A stretch of 64,000 nucleotides of DNA from Hypomesus transpacificus. Taxonomy: Eukaryota; Chordata; Actinopteri; Osmeriformes; Osmeridae. The position numbers were made by a program, and so were the translations under genes. How positions within the stretch are numbered: position 1 is the first letter of the stretch; the number at the start of each line of letters is the position of its first letter. The notes beneath the pieces are model-generated. The model searched no databases and was not told the origin of the DNA. It worked only from the letters and a program-made list of their open reading frames with translations. Location: contig NC_061063.1 in assembly GCF_021917145.1 (NCBI RefSeq), positions 9,131,102-9,195,101 of the forward strand, given 5' to 3'. Positions 55,765 through 64,000 of the stretch are shown here, piece after piece.

Positions 55765-56987
55765 TCAGATGTCGGACGGCGTGCCCTTGCTCTTGCGGCC
55801 GGGTAGCGGGAAGGCCGACTTGCTCTGTGGTTGCGTGAGGCGGCTGGTGAGCACGGTGAAAGGCTCGATGAGGGAGTTGCGTTCCGTGACGCTCACCTCC
55901 CACAGCTTGACCTTCTCACCCCGCGCCCACTGCTGTGCCGTCTCCTGCTCCACCTGACGCCGCTCGCGCAGGTCCGTCTTGTTCCCCAGCACGATGACAG
56001 TCACCTGTGCCAGAGGACACAAACGCCCTTGACTGTTATAAGAATTGCAATACAAAGCATGCTTTAATGCCAATTTGAATGTGTAAGTTGATCTTGTATC
56101 TTTTATCAACTAAGCCTTCTTTTTAGGTAAAGGCAACTCAACCATTTTGACCATACTTCTTTTTTGTCTCTGGACTTGTCTATTTCCTTCTTCAGTATGT
56201 CCACCTTCTTGAATGACTCGAGGTTGTCAACGCTGTAGACAAGCACAAACCCATCAGCTACTGAGTAGTAGTGCTTGGGCAGCTCTAGTCCATCATGGAG
56301 ACCCCTTGTGTCATAAAGGCGTAGCTGTTCCTTCACTCCCCTGTCTGTCTCCACAGATGCCACATACACATCCTCTTGGGTTTCACTGGACTCAGAGCCT
56401 GCAACGAACATCTGTCATTATGAGAGATTATTAGATACATTAGCTAGACCAGAGGTCTTCAACCCTGGTCCTCAGGGACCCCCCTGTCCAGCATGTTTTA
56501 GATGTTTCCCTGCTCCAACACACCTGATTCAAATATATGGTTGTTACCAGGTTTCTGCTGAGCTAGATAACGACCCACTCATTTGAATCAGGTGGGTTGG
56601 AGCAGGGAAACGTCTAAAACATGCAGGACAGGAGGTCCCTGAGGACCAGAGTTGAAAACCTCTGAGCTAGACCTTTGTGGAGAAAAGGCTGGCAACTGAT
56701 GTGTACAATGATCAACTTAAATAAATACAGTATTAAACATGGCAGCCAACTTATATAAGAGATATACATTTCTCAAACGTGTGCAATGATTACATTGTAG
56801 AAGATAGAGTAGGCGGTACCGTTTCATACAAGCAAACAAATCCATCCTTTAGCGAATATCGATTACCCCAATAAGCACAACAGACCAACTTACCAACAGC
56901 GTGATTGCCATACAGCAAATGTTCAAGAATTGCTGTTTTTCCAACTGATGCTAGACCACACACTACAACTTTACAACCTTTTCCCAT
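55765..56987 (-). CDS. nkiras1: NF-kappaB inhibitor-interacting Ras-like protein 1 (kappaB-Ras1)
   Basis: Coding exons are 56987-56894, 56398-56157 and 56004-55765, giving 191 residues (human NKIRAS1 has 192). The first coding exon has an acceptor at 57003-57004, so an untranslated exon lies upstream. The P-loop GLASVGKT has A13 where Ras has Gly12. The DxxG region reads DTRGL, with Leu where Ras has Gln61. GNKTDL is the NKxD base-recognition motif. Loss of both Gly12 and Gln61 equivalents is the known hallmark of kappaB-Ras and implies poor GTP hydrolysis. There is no C-terminal CAAX box; the tail ends KSKGTPSDI. Family members bind IkappaB-beta and slow its degradation, and also restrain Ral signalling. 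NKIRAS2 is the alternative, but residues such as [18 protein letters not shown] and the ube2e1 neighbour favour NKIRAS1. Confidence 0.93.
56442..56672. mobile_element. hAT-type MITE with 8-base target duplication
   Basis: The element spans 56450-56664 (215 bases). It begins CAGAGGTCTTCAACCCTGGT and ends with the near-complement ...GTTGAAAACCTCTG. Almost its whole length is a long imperfect palindrome (GTTTTAGATGTTTCCCTGCT pairs with AGCAGGGAAACGTCTAAAAC). It is flanked by perfect 8-base direct repeats AGCTAGAC at 56442-56449 and 56665-56672. An 8-base duplication with CAG ends is the signature of hAT elements. It lies in nkiras1 intron 1. Confidence 0.9.
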
Positions 56988-57683
56988 TTTGAACAGGTGC
57001 ACCTGCAAACAATGTCAAGCGGGTCGTTAGTTTTTAATTGCTAGCTTCTTGGCTAGATGACTTAACAAACCATGTGTAGATTTACTATGCGTGAACCATA
57101 ACTCAAATGCAGTTGCAACAACTATAAAGTTTGCTATGCCACAATACAGCATAATTGCTTAATTCTAGCTAGTTACATGGAGGAAAAAAATTTATGCAAG
57201 TAGCTAGCAATGACTATACTTGCTAGCTCTAGCTTACTCAGCAGTCGCTAGACAACAACGTTCCTTTTTTAGAGGCAGACACGTTTGGAGAAAACAAGGG
57301 GTGTAAATTATTTACCAAAGAAAATAACCAAACTCTCGCCAAACGTACAATTGTTGTTAATTATTGTGGGTAGCTAGGTACTTACTATAGTGCTAGCTAC
57401 TTGATTTATCCTGTACTGGAATGATGCTTCTGCAGGGTCAACCCCTTAGGCATCTCATATCCGGTTGATTCCTTTCACATATTTCAAAATAAAAGGTAAC
57501 GAAACTAAAACCTTTTCTTTCTTGAATTTGAAAAGTGATCGTCCTTTCACAAAAGTGATAGAAAATACTTCGATTACAGGTCAAATTAAGTAAACAATAT
57601 AAAGGATAAAAATTCAACTCAATCACTCATCATTATGTTTTGGTTCAAATTGATTCAGAAATATGTAATAATATTGGTATATG

Positions 57684-57860
57684 TATTCAGAATCAGAATC
57701 AGAATGGGATTTATTCGCCATGAAAGTTTGCACTGACAAGGAATTTGCTTTGGCAGGAAGGTGCATACAATAAACATATAGGAATCTTAAATTTAAATAT
57801 GTGGTCTAACTATACTAAGACTAGCAGTAAAAAGTGGAATACACTAAAATATTTACGTGG
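57684..57860. mobile_element. Interspersed fish repeat (TTTATT-GCCATGAAAG type)
   Basis: Begins with three AGAATC repeats, then GGGATTTATTCGCCATGAAA, GTTTGCACTGACAAGGAATT and GCATACAATAAACATATA. This layout matches a very common teleost interspersed repeat, probably a non-LTR retroelement end read in antisense. The assignment is from memory of the motif. Confidence 0.5.
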
Positions 57861-58277
57861 GTATGGTATGCGTTTACTATAGCTTCTATTGATAACATGG
57901 ATAACATGATAGTTGAATCTGTCTCTGGAATTTTAGCCTAATGATTACAAAAAATATTATTTGTGTTCACCTCTAACAACAAGTATGGAATATCGTTGGA
58001 TTTCTTATTTCTCAAACCAAAATATTTTATAAAAAATTTGGCAAGAATGTTATCATCACTTATTATGTACGGCTACTAACAAATGACCGCTCCCTCGGGT
58101 TGCTACATATTAACATGCACACTTTGTTCTAATAACCGCACTTGGGATACATCGTTAAATCCCAAACTGGAGTGGATTGCGCCACTCAAATTCAAACGTT
58201 ATGCCAAGTCTCAGGTCGTGCTCTTATTCTGAAGGCGCACACGCATAACCAGAAATGCTGTAGAAGAGTATCTTTTT

Positions 58278-58304
58278 GGGGGGGGGGGGGGGGGGGGGGG
58301 GGGG
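58278..58304. repeat. G27 homopolymer
   Basis: Twenty-seven consecutive G in intergenic DNA. Confidence 0.95.
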
Positions 58305-59044
58305 TCATATCATACATATGTCTATGGGGTTGATCTAGGCCAGTTTCGTTTCAGGTTACTGCTTGACAATACGAAAGTCGTTTATTAAAAGGTTCAGGGA
58401 CAAAGGCAGAATTTTTTTTCCAAGTCATGTGTCCCAAACGTTTTTCATGTCTTTTAGAACTTGTACCTTTATACAACACTTTGCTTTCCAAATGGATAAG
58501 TAGCAACTCAATGCAAACGCTATGTGCTAAGTGTTGATTGTTGTTTATAATTATGTTATGTTAAAACCATGCATCTTAAGGCTTTTCAAATGTCAGCCTT
58601 TATGTTAAAGTGTTACTCAGGGGGGAGGGGGAGAAAATAACGATTCACATCAGTGCTTTATTCAGAAGTGTTTGTAAATTGAAATGGACAGCCTAATTGA
58701 AATGATTTTGAATTGAACATATGCAGACAGATTTAACTAACAACATCTAGAGTCAATTTAGATTACTCTGTCACTAATGTATTTGTGGAATAACCCCAAA
58801 ACACAGCAAGTTAACATAGCCAATGTAAGATAAACAAACTCTTTCACTTTATCACTGTTCCTTTCTGCAGGTAAATTATCAATCACTGATGCAGGCAGCA
58901 TTGTGATATCATTATATTCACCAAAACACTAGTGGATTTGTCAAAATGTTTAAATTTCAGATGACATCAGGTACATGTCGGTCATGTACCTAATGTGGGA
59001 ACTAACATTTGTCATTACATTTGGATGCAGTATTTTTAAAAACA

Positions 59045-59833
59045 TATAAACTCCTAAAAAAAGTTTGGAAACGTTATTTCAGTCGATTATTCCTCCCCTT
59101 CAATAATACCAATTGGTATTGTATGTTATATCGTTGGAAAGCCTGATTAGTCACCTTTACAAAGAGGTACAACTTGTAAGGATCGTGCATTCGTGGAATG
59201 AGCAACACAGTTAACCATGTGGGTAGCGTAAATGTTAGCGTAAATGTGCCAAAATCCTCTGCAATATTCTTCTGTTGGTATTCACTCTCGTTTTGAGCTT
59301 CAAGTGGGATCAGCTTGGGCGTCCTGTATGTGCCAGAGTGACCAACGCAAACATTTTGGCTGACTTGGGACAAATCCTGGTTGTGGAATGTGATGCCATC
59401 CCACAGCAGTGTGTGACCAGGCTGGTGACCAGCGTGAGGAGGAGGTGCCAAGCTGTTGTGGCTGCGTATGGATCTTCAACTGAGGTCCCTGACAGTGTAA
59501 AATGAATAAAGTGTAAAAATGGCCAATATGTGTTTTTTTCCTTATTACTGTGGGAGAGTGCAATCATCCAATCCACCATGCAACTCTAAACGAGAGTGAA
59601 TACCAATTGAAGAATATTGCAGAGGATTTGGGCACTTTTTTGGGGGCCGCTACCCACACGGTTAGCTGTGTTGCTCATTCCACGAATGTACGATCCTTAC
59701 AAGTTGTACCTCGTTGTAAAGGTGGCTAATTAGGCTTTCCAGTGATATAAAATACAATACCAATTTGTATTATTGAAGGGGATGAATAATCGACCGAAAT
59801 AACAATTATGAACTTTTTTGAGGGGTTTATATC
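59045..59833 (+). mobile_element. Internally deleted Tc1/mariner-superfamily transposon
   Basis: Long terminal inverted repeats of about 240 bases: the left arm (59045-59295) and the right arm (59585-59833, reverse complement) align nearly throughout, from TATAAAC-CCT-AAAAAAGTT to GGTATTCACTCTCGTTT. The left arm carries an extra GCGTAAATGTTA duplication. The ends are TA-rich, as expected for TA target sites. The interior is only about 290 bases and keeps the end of a transposase frame. Complete family members are usually 1.3 kb or longer, so this copy is non-autonomous. Confidence 0.85.
59320..59505 (+). pseudogene. C-terminal remnant of Tc1/mariner transposase
   Basis: An open frame of about 61 codons up to the stop at 59503-59505, inside the inverted repeats. 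Features such as NANILADLGQ, IPQQCVTRLV and RRRCQAVVAAYG match the C-terminal end of Tc1-like transposases (pattern IPQ-x-x-I/V-x-x-LV-x-S-M/V-RRRCQAVI-A). The N-terminal helix-turn-helix and the catalytic DDE region are absent. Confidence 0.75.
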
Positions 59834-60394
59834 ATGTCAACATTTGACGACTGTGGCTATGAACATTTAACTAGCAGCATATTACAGTCACGGCACTTAA
59901 ATAGACATACAAAATGTGACTACTAGTCACAAATAATGGATATTGTATCATGTCTATGATAATCTCACAGTAATCCCTGAAATATCTCAATTCTCAACCA
60001 ATTGCTCATTTCTGTACCCCAATAAACTTTTTTTGATCTGAATTGGACTTGATTATTGAGGTGATAAGCAATATTTGACAAATAATTAGCACACAACACA
60101 GGCAATTAAAAAAAATATTTGAAGCGCCAAGTTGTATATCAGAATTTAAAAAGTAAAAATTTTTACTACTACACAGTTCTGAGAAGAGATATTATCACAT
60201 TATTGTTTGTAGGGCTGAGGAGTACAAATGGAATTAAATCCAAAGTAGATTTCCCTGAAGTGTACCCAATAACTCCTAGTCCTCCCTTGTGATTCTCTTT
60301 CACATTTCTTCTCCAGTAAAGCTGGTTTACAAACCAGACTGAAGTAGTTTTCTTTTTTTTTACCTCACTAAATGAGTGGTCAACAGTTCTCTTC

Positions 60395-60400
60395 TTTATT
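60395..60400 (-). promoter_or_regulatory. znrf2: Candidate znrf2 polyadenylation signal
   Basis: TTTATT on the plus strand (AATAAA on minus) about 135 bases downstream of the znrf2 stop codon. Confidence 0.5.
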
Positions 60401-60534
60401 TGAAGACTTCTAGGAAATGTAGTGCAAATAGTCTCTAAGGAGAGTCTGGGTCTGGCACAGATGGTGGTGGGCTGAGGTAAGGTCAGCCATGGATGCTAAT
60501 GGAGCAAAGAAGTAATGTGTGGCTCAAATCCAGT

Positions 60535-61720
60535 CTAGTCTGAGGGATGCTCTGGACATGAGCGGTTTACTTCAAACCACTCGTCTATGCACCTGGGGGA
60601 GTGACAGAGATAAAAGGTGGGAAGGAGAAAGAGACAGAGGGGAAACATATGAACTTTATTTACAGTAGATTCGATTTATTTAAATGATGTGTGCTTGCAA
60701 ATTCATGTGTATTACCCTTTGTGGTAGATACAGAGGCAGGGCAGTCTAGCAATTGTGTCACCCTGCTCCAACTCATCGAGACAAATAGAACACTCCCCAG
60801 AATCCTTAGCCAGGACATCCTCTGAGAAAAGACATAGACAACCAATCAGTGAACATTCTGGGACATCCATAAATCCCACCCATTATGTACAGACATACTC
60901 AAATGTATTGGTACCCTTACACCTATAGAAAAAAGCAAAGGAGCTGTGAAAAGAGATTAATTATTGCTAATTTTAAAATGTCCAGGACACATTTGTTAGT
61001 ACCGCTTAGAAAAGATAATGAATAATTGGATAAGAGATTTTCAACACCATTTTCATTTGTTTTATTATTTACTTTTAAATATGGGATCAACAATGTTGGG
61101 TGCCAATTACTGGGTGTCAGTTTCAAGTTATTTCAGAGGAAATTCTGCATTTTTCCTTTTTTGGGGGAGGGGTGCCAACAAATTTGAGCATGTCTATATT
61201 TATTACTGCTGTACAGATGTAACAGGGAGCATGTCTGTCAACCAGACAGGCAGGCATACAGGAAGAAAAACCAACTTTAAGCAAATGTTTTTGGTCTCAC
61301 CATTGTAGGAGAGGCGGGGTTTTGTTAGACACATGATCAGGTGTACCTCCATCTCATCTGAAGACACAAACTTAGAGCACACAGGACAATGGAACCCTGG
61401 GAAAACAGAGCCCAAGATAAGTGGTTTAGGCCTAATGCTCTCAAATCTCTGTGTGTGGTTAGCAAGAATATACTGTATGTCTCTGACAATCTGCTGAAGA
61501 AAATGTACACACACGTACACACACGTAGACACACCTACACGGCAGTTATAGATTAGCTAACCTAGATCTTGTTTTTCCTGTAGATAATCTCCCCTGCTCA
61601 GACACACCGTACACATCAGACAGCTCTCTGAGGTCAACACATTTTTACTTACACAATATCTAATGAAGCATGGCTACACTGTTGATAAATAGGACATTTG
61701 TACGGTATTTATACTGCGGC

Positions 61721-61759
<39 letters not shown>

Positions 61760-62340
61760 GTTCAACTCCAACCCAACCCCCACCACCTGTTTTCCTTATC
61801 AGCTGAGCAAAGATTACCAGGCCAGAAGCTGGTGAGCTATGGCTGGAAAGGTTTTTTTTTCCAGTGTCATTTACCTGCAACTCTGTGTGGAGCCAACAGC
61901 AACAAGAACCCACACCCAATTAAGTACACACACCCACATGTGAAATAAAGGTAATGCCAGAGTTTGTGTTGTGTTGTCATGTTATACTGTTTATGTGACA
62001 GAAAGTATGAAGTAGGTCAAGTCTCATAACACTTTTGAAGAGTCAAGAACACTTACAGCCAGAAAGCAAAGGTTAGTGATGACATAATCATTTGTGATAA
62101 AGGTTCCTGGAAGGAAGTACACAGTCTGAGTTGAAAGACCAGAGTGAGTTTGTGTTGTATGCGTGCTTGACAGTCACAGAGCCATACGTGTGTGTGTGTG
62201 TGTGAGTACTCATACAACTCTGCAGAGCCTGAATGTGGGCACAGTGCCAGAGGTCTTGACTCGTGACATTGTGTCTGTTTGTGTCAGGCCTAGATGGCCG
62301 CAATCTGTTCTGGCATGAGACAGGAAACCAGTAAATGACG

Positions 62341-62393
<53 letters not shown>

Positions 62394-62924
62394 ACAAAGA
62401 GATATGAGCATGTGACTGACCATGAGTTCTCTCTTTGTTGTTAGTCCATATCTTATCTTTGCAATCACAAATCAGTTTCACCTTCTTGTGATTGTCAAGA
62501 ATGATATGACAAGAAAAGTGTCATATTTGAACAATGGGACCATGTCATATGTCAAAAATAGTCCAATATAACAACCATAGATCTAGCATACACATTCCTT
62601 ACCTCCTAGCATGTGGGGGGACAGGTGCGCTGGTAGTGACCCAATAAGCAGCCGGTGCCTGCCGCCAGAGAGCCCGCTCTCCCCGTCTGTGTCGTCTAGG
62701 CTGCTGCCAAACAGCAGGGACCCCTGCCTCCTGTTGTTGGGGATATTCACTCCAGCTTGATATGATGAATTTGGATGGTTCCCATTGGAATATCGAATTT
62801 CAGGCCCGTCCGGACCATTGGTGTACCTGAACCCACCACCCCCGTTAGTTCCAGATGGGACATCGGAGCTGGAATAAGCACGGGTTCTACCATCCGCCAC
62901 CGGACTGCTCTGTTTTGGACCCAT
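60535..62924 (-). CDS. znrf2: E3 ubiquitin ligase ZNRF2 (zinc and RING finger 2)
   Basis: Coding exons are 62924-62603, 61396-61301, 60821-60716 and 60592-60535, in frame, 193 residues (human ZNRF2 has about 242). The N-terminus MGPKQSS is the ZNRF N-myristoylation motif, so this ATG was preferred over the in-frame one at 62963. A Gly/Ser/Asn-rich variable region follows. LIGSLPAHLSPHMLGG and NGRTRAYSSSD-like segments (here DGRTRAYSSSD) identify ZNRF2 over ZNRF1. A zinc finger follows (C111, C114, H126, C130). The RING has C150, C153, C168, C170, H173, C176, C187 and ends CPEHPSD. ZNRF2 is a membrane-anchored E3 on endosomes and lysosomes, linked to Na/K-ATPase and mTORC1 control. The shorter length comes from the variable N-terminal part. 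Teleosts may have two copies, so an a/b suffix is not assigned. Confidence 0.93.
61723..61754. repeat. (GT)16 microsatellite in znrf2 intron 1
   Basis: Uninterrupted GT repeat of about 32 bases. Confidence 0.95.
62343..62391. repeat. (GT)24 microsatellite in znrf2 intron 1
   Basis: Uninterrupted GT repeat of about 49 bases. Confidence 0.95.
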
Positions 62925-64000
62925 GGCGTGAAAAAAATCAGGTCCTCTTGATGAGGAAGTCAACGGGGATATGTCTCCTGTGTTGTTTGTTTAAATAGAA
63001 ACTGTTGATTCACAAACGACTGCGCATGGCGGAAACGCTTCGACAGTTGAAAATAAATTCGTTGACAAACTTTCGAGAAATGACAACTTTACTTTTGATT
63101 AAGAAATATCAGTCTTCTTCAAATTGTCAGAAGTTTCGAGTTGCGCTACAACGTGCAATAGATATGACTATCAAGGCGTTTGCAAGGCCCCGCTGATCAA
63201 CTTCATTAGCAAATATAAAAATTGTCCACCTAATTTTCTCTCTCTTGCAGAATGGTTGATATTGACACAAAAAGGACTCTTTGGCTCAATTGCTACGGAG
63301 ATCGAAGACTTCTATACAATGATTATTACCGCATAGGAAGAAAAGCTGGGATTGTCGCGCCTCCCCCTGTGAGCGTGCGTCAGGTCGCGTGACGTCAAAC
63401 TAAGCAACAGCAACACAAACATATGTTCAAACAGCAAGTCAGACTCCGCACACCCTTCACCACATTTTATTTAATACTTTCACACACATATTAGGACAAA
63501 CATAAAACACCGATCATATGAATACTTTAAATAACCATAAACAATAAAATAAAATAAATAACAAACAAGACAAACATATTTAGAGGCCAAGGAAGGCTAT
63601 TAATAGTCAAAGTTAGTTACGAGTGTTGCAGAATCAGGTGGCGGAAGGCTACAGGGGCAAAAGCATAGCAGTGGTAGTGGTCGTGTCACATACACTCAAC
63701 GATAATCACAACGGAGGAGGTAGGCCCTTAACACAGGCACAGGGCCAGGTAATTGTTCATGCCCATGAAGGATAAGGTCAACAATAGTTCTACAGTAATC
63801 TGATCTCATGTCTGTGGTTCAGGGCAACCTCTACCTTAAGTTATAAACAAACCAAACAGAGAGTTAGAGAGAAAGACAAAGAGAGGGAGAGAGAGGAGGA
63901 GGAGGGGCGTAATGAGAGAATAGAGGTGGGGGGAGCTATAGCTGGTCTCAGAGTAGACCTCAGCAATTATTCTTAGACACTGACCTAGGAACTGCTTGTC
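62925..64000. other. znrf2 upstream region
   Basis: Contains the presumed znrf2 5' UTR and promoter side, with a full CRE palindrome at 63390-63397 and AG-rich sequence at 63855-63905. Short open frames here have no recognised domains. No other gene is seen before the window edge. Confidence 0.5.
63390..63397. promoter_or_regulatory. CRE palindrome upstream of znrf2
   Basis: A perfect TGACGTCA with CpG-containing flanks (GTCGCGTGACGTCAAAC), 466 bases upstream of the znrf2 start codon. This is the consensus CREB/ATF site. Function is inferred only from position. Confidence 0.4.

Larger units (their letters stand above)
57003..60390. other. nkiras1 upstream region and intergenic space to znrf2
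   Basis: Contains the nkiras1 promoter side and any untranslated exon (not resolved, probably 57200-57420), a retroelement-tail-like repeat (57684-57860), a G27 run (58278-58304), and a deleted Tc1/mariner element (59045-59833). No further host gene is recognised. Confidence 0.6.

Noticed and set aside
63254-63391. 46-codon frame beginning MVDIDTKRTLW after an AG
   Set aside because: No recognised domain and no splice partner. Probably chance.

Overview
The window is nuclear DNA from a ray-finned fish, almost certainly a teleost. It has multi-exon genes with GT-AG introns, many dinucleotide and homopolymer tracts, and fish-type repeats: a tRNA-derived SINE, a hAT MITE and a deleted Tc1/mariner element. 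Five protein-coding genes can be rebuilt exon by exon. I see no operon, CRISPR array, tRNA or rRNA gene.

Layout: maneal (+, 3231-8917, 4 coding exons, 440 aa), a Golgi endomannosidase-like GH99 protein, converges on sf3a3 (-, 17285-13788, 17 exons, 501 aa), a splicing factor. About 0.6 kb upstream of the sf3a3 start, the CpG-rich first exon of ube2e2 points the other way. ube2e2 (+, coding 19391-44263, 205 aa) has large introns, including one of 17.6 kb packed with CT tracts and minisatellites. Next comes its tandem paralogue ube2e1 (+, 48114-54621, 193 aa), which converges on nkiras1 (-, 56987-55765, 191 aa). A repeat-rich stretch follows, then the RING E3 gene znrf2 (-, 62924-60535, 193 aa).

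The maneal-sf3a3 pair recalls human 1p34. The ube2e2-ube2e1-nkiras1 block recalls human 3p24. znrf2 is on 7p14 in human. The window therefore joins three segments that are separate in human. Functionally, two E2 enzymes and a RING E3 of ubiquitin transfer sit near a kappaB-Ras regulator of NF-kappaB, but no direct joint function is shown by the sequence.

The most unusual signal is in the two ube2e paralogues. Exons 4 and 5 are nearly identical between them (2 of 133 and 0 of 148 bases differ), whereas exons 3 and 6 differ at about 10 of 51 and 11 of 98 bases. This points to gene conversion. Just after exon 5, both genes carry a minisatellite whose unit copies the exon 5/5' splice site junction, giving arrays of decoy splice donors (12 copies in ube2e2, 4 in ube2e1).
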